Under the pieces are notes generated by a model. The model was not told the DNA's origin. It saw only the letters and a list, made by a program, of their open reading frames with translations, and did not search any database. DNA of 64,000 nt from Casuarius casuarius. Its lineage: Eukaryota; Chordata; Aves; Casuariiformes; Casuariidae. The position numbers were made by a program, and so were the translations under genes. The DNA lies in assembly GCA_003342895.1 (NCBI GenBank), contig PTFA01000005.1:1822504-1886503 (forward strand), given 5' to 3'. Below are positions 12,011 through 33,362 of this stretch, one piece after another (the first letter of the stretch is position 1; each line of letters opens with the position of its first letter).

Positions 12011-12039
12011 ATGTGATAAAATCTGTGATTTTATCGCAT
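12011..12039. repeat. Long intronic inverted repeat (hairpin)
   Basis: GATAAAATC and GATTTTATC are perfect inverted repeats around a 3-nt loop (TGT). Pairing extends outward to a 13-bp stem with one T-G wobble on the plus strand (an A/C mismatch on the transcribed strand). It lies about 600 nt 3' of the exon 4A donor within intron 4. Confidence 0.7.
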
Positions 12040-12644
12040 TTAATCAAAAGAAAAAATCTTGTTCCAAGATTTAACATCCACATTTGTAAAGTTGTATGAT
12101 CCATTAAAAACATGAAGGTACTCTTAAAAACGCTAGCTTTTCAAGATGCTTTAAAAAACAAAGTAAAGGCTACCCAGGACACCTCTGAACAACTTTTATA
12201 TAGAGACACGTAATATTTTGCATTAGTTAGATCAGGACCAGTGGTGTATCATCTCATTCCAATGCAAAAGATATTACAAATATTTGCTTCATAAGAGAAG
12301 GTACAAACAATCAGTGCTGAGGTTTACACCAAAACAAGCTAGAATAAAAGACACAGAAAGCATCATGTACCCTTAGCACTGCTAAACTAAAAGAAAAGCA
12401 AGCTGAAAAACACCATCATGGGTGGGAAATAGCAGGAACAATAATTGTTCCAGCCTGGCTGTTCAGAATTCTAATCTACATTTTTAAAAAAACTTACCAA
12501 AAAAAGCACAGCCAGCTTTGAAAGCTGAAGACCTAGTTTAGGCAAAGTCTGACCAGTTCATCAGTTTTGTGGTCAAGAATTCACCTCCAAAAGCCTTTAC
12601 TTTGGCTACACATACTCATCCCATACAGTGAAATTCATACATAC

Positions 12645-12734
12645 CTCTTTAGCACAATCCTTGTGAGCACAGCAACAACAGTGGGAATTAACAATTACAA
12701 ATACGGGACAAATCTCTCTTTTTGTGAAATCCAT
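12645..12734 (-). CDS. WNK1: KS-WNK1 alternative first coding exon 4A
   Basis: This is a 90-nt ATG-initiated segment of exactly 30 codons that ends in phase 0 at donor GAG|GTATGT (GT at 12644-12643), the phase exon 5 needs. The peptide begins MDFTKREICPVFVIV and continues with HCCCC and a further Cys near its end, seven Cys in total. In mammals KS-WNK1 replaces the first 437 residues of WNK1 with a 30-residue, Cys-rich hydrophobic peptide encoded by exon 4A in intron 4. Exon 5 here begins at residue 438, so location, length, phase and composition all agree. The product lacks the nucleotide-binding and catalytic residues. In mammalian distal nephron it restrains or scaffolds long WNK1, and its Cys-rich end is needed for WNK bodies. 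The frame is open upstream to a TGA near 12840 without another in-frame ATG, so this start is well determined. Expression in this species is inferred. Confidence 0.88.
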
Positions 12735-12751
12735 CAGGAAAAGAGACACAT
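12734..12751 (-). promoter_or_regulatory. Upstream ORF overlapping the exon 4A start
   Basis: An ATG at 12751 opens a 5-codon frame (MCLFS) whose TGA stop overlaps the exon 4A ATG as TGATG. Neither ATG has a purine at -3, but the main ATG has G at +4. Such an arrangement could allow termination and reinitiation on KS-WNK1 mRNA. This holds only if transcription starts upstream of it. Confidence 0.55.
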
Positions 12752-12755
12752 TCAC

Positions 12756-12781
12756 CAAAAAATTGGGTGCTCCAATTTTTG
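12756..12781 (-). promoter_or_regulatory. Predicted hairpin in the KS-WNK1 5' leader
   Basis: On the transcribed strand CAAAAATTGG can pair with CCAATTTTTTG around a short loop, with one bulged base. The hairpin sits immediately 5' of the small upstream ORF. It is AT-rich and therefore of moderate stability. A regulatory role is inference. Confidence 0.4.
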
Positions 12782-12784
12782 CAA

Positions 12785-13155
12785 ACGGGAATCTGCTAAG
12801 CTGCCGCCTTAACGCACAGCAGAAGGAAAGCAGACATCAAAGCTAGAAGGGAGCATTGTTTTCTGTTTGAGACCTCCTGTACTTTTCCAAGTCCAGTACA
12901 TGAGGCTGCGGAGATTCGAGTTTAATATCCGCTTTTGCCACTCTCAAATTCTTAACAGTGAGAATAAATGCAAGCAAGAGGTAAGCCTGTTCTTTTCTGC
13001 CTGCCCAGCTACCTAGGTGGAGGAAGAAGAAGAGGCAGAGGAAAAAGAAGAGGCAGCGCAGGGACGCTTTACTTCCCGCATGTCCCCGCCTCCCCATTTG
13101 GCTGCTCTGCCTATTCCCCACCCCAGTTTTCTGCCGCCGGTTAAAAGCTGCGCAT
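12785..13155 (-). promoter_or_regulatory. CpG cluster upstream of exon 4A: candidate KS-WNK1 promoter and 5' leader
   Basis: About 13 CpG dinucleotides fall in about 370 bp here, including GCCGCCGG near 13133-13140, within an intron otherwise nearly empty of CpG. The cluster ends about 50 nt upstream of the exon 4A ATG, which is where the internal KS-WNK1 promoter is expected. I see no clear TATA box. One AGAACA/TGTTCT steroid-receptor half-site occurs at 13157-13162, just outside the cluster, but a half-site alone is weak evidence. Start site and activity cannot be read from the sequence. Confidence 0.5.
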
Positions 13156-13240
13156 AAGAACATCACCCAGTTGCACTCCTGCTCTGCCAAAAGGGCACTT
13201 TTAAACTGAGGGGAATGGGGCAACAGAGTTGTTATGATTA

Positions 13241-25774
<12,534 letters not shown>

Positions 25775-25841
25775 TTAAATTAAAAGAACGATTCAGACTC
25801 TAAATGTCTCAAAGCGAGCAGAGGCTGCTGGCGTTACTCAC

Positions 25842-25866
25842 CGCAGGAAGAAGCAGATGGGCAGAC
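25842..25866 (-). other. Candidate 25-nt micro-exon (frame-shifting) in intron 3
   Basis: On the transcribed strand a TTGTCTCACAG acceptor is followed 25 nt later by a strong GTGAGT donor. Between exon 3 (phase 1) and exon 4 it would read Gly-Leu-Pro-Ile-Cys-Phe-Phe-Leu-Arg. It would then shift the frame so that exon 4 meets a TGA within about ten codons, a poison-exon outcome. The intron to exon 4 would be 68 nt. Usage is not known, and the pair could be a decoy. Confidence 0.25.
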
Positions 25867-26155
25867 CTGTGAGACAAGAGAAAGTGGAGGCAAAAAGAAG
25901 AGGGAGGAAACCCTTAGTCACTCTGTTACATCAACATACTTTGTGAGTCTTACATTGCAAGGCCTTTATGGAATAAGAATGTCATGAAAGTGCTGAGGTA
26001 ATTTCTGCTTTATGCATGTTAGTCAATACAAGTATCAAAACAGATTAGATCGGGCTGGAGTCAAATGAAGGGGTGGGGATAGAAAGAGGGGAAAACAGTC
26101 AGTCAGACTAGCCATAGGCTGCAAACCAAATACTAAGGAGAGTTAAGACACTTAC

Positions 26156-26164
26156 CTTTTCTCC
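26156..26164 (-). other. Candidate 9-nt in-frame micro-exon in intron 3
   Basis: On the transcribed strand a CCTCCTTTTTTACAG acceptor, then GGAGAAAAG, then the donor GTAAGTG. Both splice signals are strong. Inclusion between exons 3 and 4 keeps the frame and inserts three residues (Gly-Arg-Lys) at the VIG/TPEF junction of the activation segment. I know of no such micro-exon in mammalian WNK1. It may be a decoy or a chance pairing. Confidence 0.25.
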
Positions 26165-27834
26165 CTGTAAAAAAGGAGGCATATTAAACCTTGTTTCAAG
26201 AATTACCTGACTGCCCTCTGCTGCAAAAGAAATAGCATTGGTAAGAGCCCACAGCTAGTCTCTGACCTAGTGCTCGTCATTTACTTTTTGAGGTAGAATG
26301 GTTCAGGAAAGGCCTTGCAATGAAAAACTCTTACAAATATAAATCTTCATGAGAAAGAAGAAGTAGTAATTTTCTGCAAAGGCCACTCACCAGAGCCCTT
26401 TTCTTCACATACTTACCTTCCCACCTGCAGTATATTTATAGGCCTACTGCAGATACAGGCATTAGTGAGGGACATCCTACAGTCAAAAATACTTAGAAAT
26501 ACAGAGAGATTGAGTTACAGGCACAGAGCGTGAGATTCAACAAGTCCCATNTAAATAGTCTGCAGAAAATTATTGCCCAGTGAAGCATCAGAGCACCCCC
26601 CTCTGTAAGCAAAGAGATGGCATTTTATGATCAGATTTACTTTAAGCCAGAGATGCAAGTTTGCTTTTTGCAAATTTAAGCACAGAATTATTTCCTGCAG
26701 ACACCAGATTCAAGACAATTTACAGATCATTCAATATAGCCACATTGCTTGTTTTCACCACACTAAACCAAAAACAGAATGCAATTGTAGTCAGTTATCC
26801 AAAGGCTAACCATTAATGGTTAACAAGATAAGAAGTAGTAATTTTCCAATTATAAGTTTGAGGATAAGAATAATATGTTTAAGAAAATTTAGTTTGTTGA
26901 TACTGTATACATTTCATTTCTATTAATAGTCCCACCTGGTTAAGAAGCAGGAAATATTTTAGTGATAGTTCGCAAGACAATTAACAGGTGTGTATCATTC
27001 ATCCCATCAAGGAATTCAATATAGGACTGTTGAGCAATATTGTATTTTAGCAAGCTTTAAACATTAGGAGCATGACGAACAACTTCATTCCCTGCAGCCT
27101 ATTCACACAACTATAAAAACAAAGCTGATAAAACCAATTCTTTAAAGGAGTCACAAGAATGACTATAGTGGTTCCACCCACCCAAAAGCCTGCATCTGAC
27201 ACAGGCCATTAGTGAATGTTTAAGGAAAAAACAGAGCAAGTATAAGGCAGTACTTCCCCAATATATCCTGCTAACTTACAGAAATCCACATTCTAGGGAC
27301 TTCCCAAAGATGATAGTGTATTACCATCCTTGTATTTAATAGCTTTGACTTACTTTCTTCGATAGACTTTAGTTTCTGCCTACTTACAAACTACAGTGTA
27401 ACAGATTGAATATTAAAGCCTGGTGACAATCCAAAGAATTTGGCTGTGTAAATTAATGCTAGACTAAATATCAAAATGTTGTTAGAAAGAGAAGCTATGT
27501 CACCAAAACACATTCGTATGTTTCTTGAAGAAACATTGCTCAGATTTACATGTAGTGAGGCAAGAGTGGTTTTATCAACAATGTTGCACTAAGCCATTGG
27601 GCAGGGGAATAAATACGTATTCCAAAATACTTAACATCAATATACAAATACCAAAAGCACAACCAAAACTTTGGCATATAATCTTATCAGAAACACAGAA
27701 TGACCTCAGCAGCCCAGGAACAAAGCCTGCACAGTTTGGGGCTTTGACCGTGTACCTTTAAAAACTTTCTTAAAAGACTCAAGTTTCCAAGTAGGTGGAC
27801 TGGCTCACCAGTCTCCAAGACAAGAGAGGCTTAC

Positions 27835-28055
27835 CTATCACACTTTTGGCAAAAGAAGCTCGTTTCAGAGTTGCCAGACCCAGGTCTCCAATCTTGACTG
27901 ATCCAGTGGGGCCAGTAATGAAGATGTTGTCACATTTTAAGTCTCTGTGGATAATGGGAGGAGTGCGTGTATGTAGAAATTGCAAGCCTTTCAGTATCTG
28001 ACGGCACCAGCTTCGTAGCACTTTGATTTTCATTACTTTAAATCTTTTCAAATAC
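27835..28055 (-). CDS. WNK1: WNK1 exon 3 (catalytic loop, DLG, activation-loop serines)
   Basis: This is a 221-nt exon after CCTTAG that enters in phase 2 (Thr codon split with exon 2) and leaves in phase 1 at GTAAGC. It encodes [20 protein letters not shown], then the catalytic loop HRDLKCDN and the DLG magnesium motif with [18 protein letters not shown]. In mammalian numbering these are His347-Arg348-Asp349 and Asp368, and the activation-loop Ser378 and Ser382, whose autophosphorylation turns the kinase on. Leu369 and Leu371 of DLGL line the chloride-binding pocket that inhibits autophosphorylation. All are intact. The sequence distinguishes WNK1 from WNK3 by ATLKRAS rather than ATLMRTS. 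Confidence 0.98.
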
Positions 28056-31000
28056 CTAAGGAAAAAGTAACAGTAGGTTATACATGTTCCAAGGTCAGTC
28101 ATTACGATAACTAGACACCTGACTTGCTAAGTTTAGAGACATACGAATACTTGGAACTGTATGCATTACAATATCACATTATCTACTCATTTAAGAGTTC
28201 ACTCTACCTTTTATATACCTAAAGTGCCCAAAGCAGTTACAGCCTTTTCCTTGACCAAATAAAAGGGGTGGGAGGGGAGGAGAGGCAGAAAAGAGCAAAA
28301 AATGCTAAAGATCAATGAAGTAAGGAGCTGTTGCAAATGGTGCAAAAGCTATGAAGTCAAAACAACTGAGATGGAGCTATCAATATTAGTCCAAGGACCT
28401 CGGCCAAGGATTCCACACTGAACTGGAAACCTGCTTCAAGTTTACTTGTCAAGTTTGTCAAGAAAGTTAGAAATTCATGGAGATTGCTTCCCTAGGGGAA
28501 GACAGGGTTTGATCACTTGAATCAGACTGATACTACTCACTACTTCAGAAAAATAGAGCCAGAGGGAAGGGGGAAAAAAGCAGACAGAAGAGAAGCAGAT
28601 CTTTATGTAGACTGTGCCAAAGAATTGGTGTGGAACAGTTTATACACAAAGTCAGTATCTCTTTACAGGAAGAACACGGCCCATCCTGAATTGCTCTAAC
28701 CTTGCTCCTTTTACAATCCATAGCAGAAGAGTCAAAATTGATCCCAAAAATATTTTCCAGTGCTTGTGACATAAGAGTATGATCTTACTCTACTCCAGGT
28801 TAGAGATGCCATAAAGTGAACAACCTATTAGAGTATCCAAATGCTTTCTGGTAGCACAGTGGGTGATGAACATGTCTTAAACTGGTATATTCTCACGTTC
28901 TCTCTTCGGGTAAATTCATTTAAAGCAAAGAACTCATTCCTTCTTCTCCTCCTTTTTAAAAAATATGGACTAAAATATGCTTAAAAAAGGAACTGTTGAA
29001 AAAGTATGCTTTGTACAGAGAGGACTTTAATTCTTATTCAACTAGGGTAGCTCAGTTCAAGTCTGACCAGTACANTGTCCCATGGCAGCATTCACTCTCT
29101 ACATATCCACTTGATGAGGAGAACAAGCCCTGATGAAATTACTTGGACTAACGCCAACACGAAAACTCAAGACATTAGTAATCCCTGCTATTTTAATTTC
29201 TGCAGTTCAAAGAAAGACTTGGAAATTAAGTTGCTAGCAATTATCTTGCTGTGGAAACAAATCTGTAAAAGCAATCAGGACCTAGTGCCATACAGAAATC
29301 ACAAAACAGAATGTAAAGAAAGGCAGGGAAAAAGCCAAGCCAAGGAAGGAGACAAACCAAAGGAGGTTCTGGATCCCATCAACTACCACTTGAATTTTTG
29401 CTATTGACACAACCCTCATTCATCTCTCTCGAGCCTGTTCCAAAGATCACATGGCAGGGGCACTTCAGTTCAGCATTTGGAATCCCTAATTACATTCTTG
29501 GTTTCAAATACACTAGCCTACTGCCAGCTTCTCACTCTTAAAGGACCTGGGCCCAGACTGTCATCCTGTGGTGTTCCTATAATTTTTCCAAAACATTGTC
29601 ACGAACTAAGTCACATGTCACTTAAGGCAGAAAACATTTTAAAATGAAATCATGTATAAATATACGAATGCAAAAGACAACCATATCAGCTAGCATGTTT
29701 TTATTTTTCTTATAGTCATAGGATAGCTCAGGTTGGAAGGGACCTCAGGAGGTCTCAGGTCTAATCTCCTGCTCAAGACATGGTCACCATGAGGTCACAT
29801 CAGGTTGCTCAGGGCTTTATCCAGTCAGGTCTTGAAAACTGCCAAGCATGGACACCGCACAGCCTTTCTGGGCAACCTGTTCCACTGCCTGACCATCCCC
29901 ATTGTGAAAGAGTTTCTCCTTAAATGCAGTCTGAACCCCTCTTATTTCAATTTATGCCTGTTGCCTTTCATCCTCCCACCATGCACCAATGTGAAGAGCC
30001 TGACTCAGTCTTCTTGATCTCCTCATAGGCACTGGAAGGCTTCTCTTCAATCTCCTAAAGGCTCCTTTTCTCCAAACTCAGCAAGCCCAGTTCCCTCAGC
30101 NTTTCCTCACACTAAGTGCTCCAAGCCCCTGGCCGTCTTGGAGGCACCCTGCTGAACTTGCTCCCATTTAACTGATGTTGCTCCTATTTTACAAGGTAGT
30201 GGTCAATAAAAAAAACAACAAACAAATAACCATTGGTCTTTGCACAGAATAAAAGCAAANATGAGAACATAAGGCTTTCTTAATGAATAAGGAGGTCAGA
30301 TTTGAGCTTCAATGAATGGAGAGAAATAGGAACTAAAATTTGGTGCTCTCTATCAACCCTCTTTCTTAGCCCAAAGGCTGCTGATCTATCATAACATTTC
30401 ATCTCCGCAAGCCAAAGAAATGCTATTAAGTTAGCAGAAATAGTTGCAAAAGTATGTGTCCTACCAGAAACTGCCACATTTGTGTAAAGCAGAATAGGAA
30501 CACACACTACAGTGGCCTTAGGAACAAAACCAGTGGCCGAGATTTAAGCCAAAAAGGAATCATTGCCTTCACTAGTAGTATAAATAAAACCAAAATAAAC
30601 AACTGAATTCAGTTTTTCCAATATTTTAATTCCATGCGAGTATACATTATCAGAAAGCAATTAAATTCTTACAATACTTGAGTTGTGTAACTCTTTCTAT
30701 TGCTATGCAGATGTTCATGGATTTTTATTTTGTGCAAAATTAGAAATTTGCCCAGACGGCAATTGAAAAGGATGAATCCACAGTATTTTCTACATTATGT
30801 GTATATATATTTAAAAGTATACAAAAATGATAAAGCATCAGAAAATGTTACTTCAAGATGCCACCACACTTTTCTTGTGTTCATAACTTTCTTTTTCCTC
30901 CCTCATCAAGCAGCTATAATGCCTATGTCCCACACCTCAAAAAGAGGAAAACATCACTTGGATTAAAAGAAAATATGATAAAAGTACTGAAAAACATGGA

Positions 31001-32675
31001 AGTGATACTTAGTTAAATTTCATAACCAAAAATGAGGCTGCAGTAGAAGTCTAGGAATATGGCACAGGTACACAAAAAAAAACTTAGCGATATTAATTGT
31101 GAGAAATCAGAAAATTCTCAAATAGTCTGTCAGGTCTCAAGTAAAGTAGACAAGAATAAACTAAACTACAGTTATAGCACATAAGCTACATAGTAGAGAA
31201 AAATAGCACAGGTCTACAGCTTTAAAAGATCAAGTTAAAAAGAACATTAGTTCTTTCTGGATAAAATAAATATAGCTTCCAAATTTAGAGTGTAAAATAA
31301 TCTTACAGCAAGCAAGTCTGAGTTATTTCTTCCTACAAAACAAGTTACTTCATAATAGTCTACTAGTCTTCCCTTATCTTGTTCATGCAAATTCAGACAT
31401 TAAGATGTCCTAGGGAAAGGAAGGAGGAAGAAAGGGAGAAAAAGCAGTTAAATTTAAGACCATATATTCTTGCATAAAGAAAAGTAAAGTGAACAAGTTC
31501 CATCTTTAAATAGAGGTATCCATAAGGAGATGTAAAACCTTTATTACTGCCCTAAGCACAGAACTTGAAGCAACAGATCTATGATTTTATCTTAAATATC
31601 TTAAAATTAATCTCCAAGAAGTCTTCCCTGAACATATAAAGAAAATTACTGCATCTTAGCTCTCCAGCACTATTTCAAGAGACAAGCACAGTTCCCTCTA
31701 ATTGCAATCCAGAATCCCAATGGACATTTTTTTCCTGCTTTAAGCATGTCCATTTGTGGCTATCAATAAGCATCACCAAAAAAAAAATAAATAAAATAAA
31801 AAAAACCCACACACAACCACAGGACATTCAGGCTATTTTAAACAAATGGATTGCAAATTCTTTCCAGCCTCTACCAGCTGCTTTGAATGCCTCTCAGAGA
31901 CTTAAATGGTACTGAATTCAGACAAATGACCCACAATCCCTGAATTGCAAGCCCTGGCGATTTTATTTGCAATAGATTACCTGTAACTCGATGTTCCTGA
32001 ACAAGCTCACAGCTCTGCAAGTTTCGACAGTGCAGGCAAAAGTGTAGGATTTCAGTGCAACTCCCTGTAAGCTTTNGGCACCACTAGGGGGCTCTCGCAG
32101 CAGTTTAATGTCCTAGCGTCTACTTAACACTGTCTTAAAGATAGATTCAGCTTTGCTCAGCCACTTCACAGCTTTTAGCTCCAGGCATCGGCTCAATTTC
32201 AGCAACGATTTCAGATTTTTGTTAGGTACTACTTCATAAAGTTTAAANTAAATAAAATTTCTTCTCTTTACATATTATTTGTACTGTAGTAACACCCAAT
32301 ACCTCCCAAAGGAGGTAAATTCCATTGTGCTTTGAACTTTACAAAGTAGTTCACACTCTAAACAGAAGACAGTTTGAGAGAAAATGAAAGATTTGAAGAC
32401 AAGGGAAAAGACAGCGCCGCACTCCTGAACTCTCAAAATCTGAAAGTTTTCCTGTATGTGCTTCCTAGGAGGTCACAAGCAGGAAGATGACGAGCTTGCT
32501 AACTTAAAGGATGTTTCACCGCACCCTGCAAGTGCTAGTAGGACTCTTCTTGACCAAAAATCTCCCTGTGTAAGCTTAGCCCTCAGTGAAAGGACTCTGT
32601 CCTTACTTATCCCAAAATATGACTTTTTTTGTGCTCTTTATTATCATTTGCTTTGACATGCTTGAATTTACTTAC
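28056..32675 (-). other. WNK1: WNK1 intron 2
   Basis: This 4620-nt intron has donor GTAAGT and acceptor CCTTAG. It carries a CR1 fragment at about 29.7-30.2 kb and A-rich stretches (31778-31805). I see no exon or RNA gene in the remainder. Confidence 0.8.
29713..30195 (-). mobile_element. CR1 LINE 3' fragment
   Basis: The left end reads TCATAGGATAGCTCAGGTTGGAAGGGACCTC, the hallmark reverse complement of a CR1 3' terminus. It continues with typical CR1 blocks (GGGCAACCTGTTCCACTGCCTGACCATCC, CTTCTCTTCAATCTCCTAAAGGCTCC, TTCCTCACACTAAGTGCTCCAAGCCC). It is 5' truncated, as most CR1 copies are, and better preserved than the copy near 2.0-2.7 kb. It is strong evidence for a sauropsid and probably avian genome. 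The right limit is approximate. Confidence 0.9.
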
Positions 32676-32848
32676 GTTTTCAGTGTTCCAGATGTCATGA
32701 GTTCCGTCACAAGAACGATACATTTTTTTCCTTTGACTGTAGACTCCCAGGAATCATAGAACCGGACAATGTTGGGATGCTGGAGCCCTTTCAGCATCCC
32801 AGCTTCCTCTTTAAATCTTTGTCGTTCTGACTTGGACAGTTTCCGATC
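32676..32848 (-). CDS. WNK1: WNK1 exon 2 (kinase N-lobe, helix C)
   Basis: This is a 173-nt exon after CATTAG that enters in phase 0 and leaves in phase 2 at GTAAGT. It starts [20 protein letters not shown], the segment that follows CELQ of exon 1, so its first residue is Asp254 in mammalian numbering. Helix C contains Glu268. The chloride-pocket residues Phe283 (NIVRFYDSW) and Leu299 ([10 protein letters not shown]) are present. Gly replaces what I recall as Glu at position 270 in mammals. The WNK-specific catalytic lysine (Lys233) and the Cys250 that stands in the usual lysine position would be in exon 1, which is outside the window. Confidence 0.97.
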
Positions 32849-33249
32849 CTAATGAGAAAGAAAAGGTAAGAAAGAAATCTTTGCTTTATTTTTGAGCCAG
32901 AGCGCCATCAATTTGAAAAACAGACTGACGATTCTTACTTGTCCATTCATAGTACACAACTATCTTTTGAAAACCATTTTGTCTGCAATTGCACTTAAAG
33001 AATCTGTTTGGAAGAGGCTATTACAGCCTTTTATTTCATATAATTTTCCTTACAATCCAATTGCTCTTGGAGGTAAACACAGTGAGTCTGTAGATTATCT
33101 CTTTGCGTTTCCTCCTCCCCTATCTGAAAGCTATTTTCACCAGAATTAATGTTTGACTGGGGGTGGGGGAAATGTAACCACCTAAAATATTAAAAATGTT
33201 CAAGGCTAGGCAAAACAAAATCATTTCTACAACGTGTTTCTCAGACTCT

Positions 33250-33362
33250 GTATGTGTGTGTGTGTATGCATGTGTGCATATGTATATAAATAGTATATAA
33301 ATTTATACAATATATAAATATACATTTTATATGCGTGCGCACACACATATATGTATGTATGT
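33250..33362. repeat. (TG)n / (TA)n compound microsatellite
   Basis: A (TG) tract passes into TATA-rich sequence and then into CACACA and TATG units, about 110 bp in all. It lies in intron 1 about 400 nt upstream of exon 2. Confidence 0.85.

Larger units (their letters stand above)
7852..12644 (-). other. WNK1: WNK1 intron 4, part 3' of exon 4A
   Basis: This 4.8 kb lies between the exon 4A donor and the exon 5 acceptor. It contains an A30 run at 9536-9565, a perfect 16-bp palindrome at 9765-9780, an A-run near 11443-11460 and a long hairpin at 12011-12039. A consensus-like donor (GTAAGT) occurs near 12484-12479, but no open frame of suitable phase ends at it. No other exon is supported. Confidence 0.75.

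Noticed and set aside
12479..12486. Consensus-like GTAAGT donor 3' of exon 4A
   Set aside because: No open frame starting with ATG ends there in phase 0, and the GTATGT donor of the 30-codon exon precedes it.
13157..13162. AGAACA steroid-receptor half-site near the candidate KS promoter
   Set aside because: A single 6-mer half-site is expected by chance in a few kb and no palindromic partner at the usual 3-bp spacing was seen.
12843..13223. 127-codon minus-strand frame with a CLFFFLCLFFFLHL stretch, first considered as KS-WNK1 exon 4A
   Set aside because: Its hydrophobic part is a pyrimidine-rich tract. The only nearby donor (TAG|GTAGCT) leaves it in phase 1, which reads a stop early in exon 5. 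The 30-codon exon just downstream fits length, phase and Cys content much better, and this segment is more likely its promoter or 5' leader.
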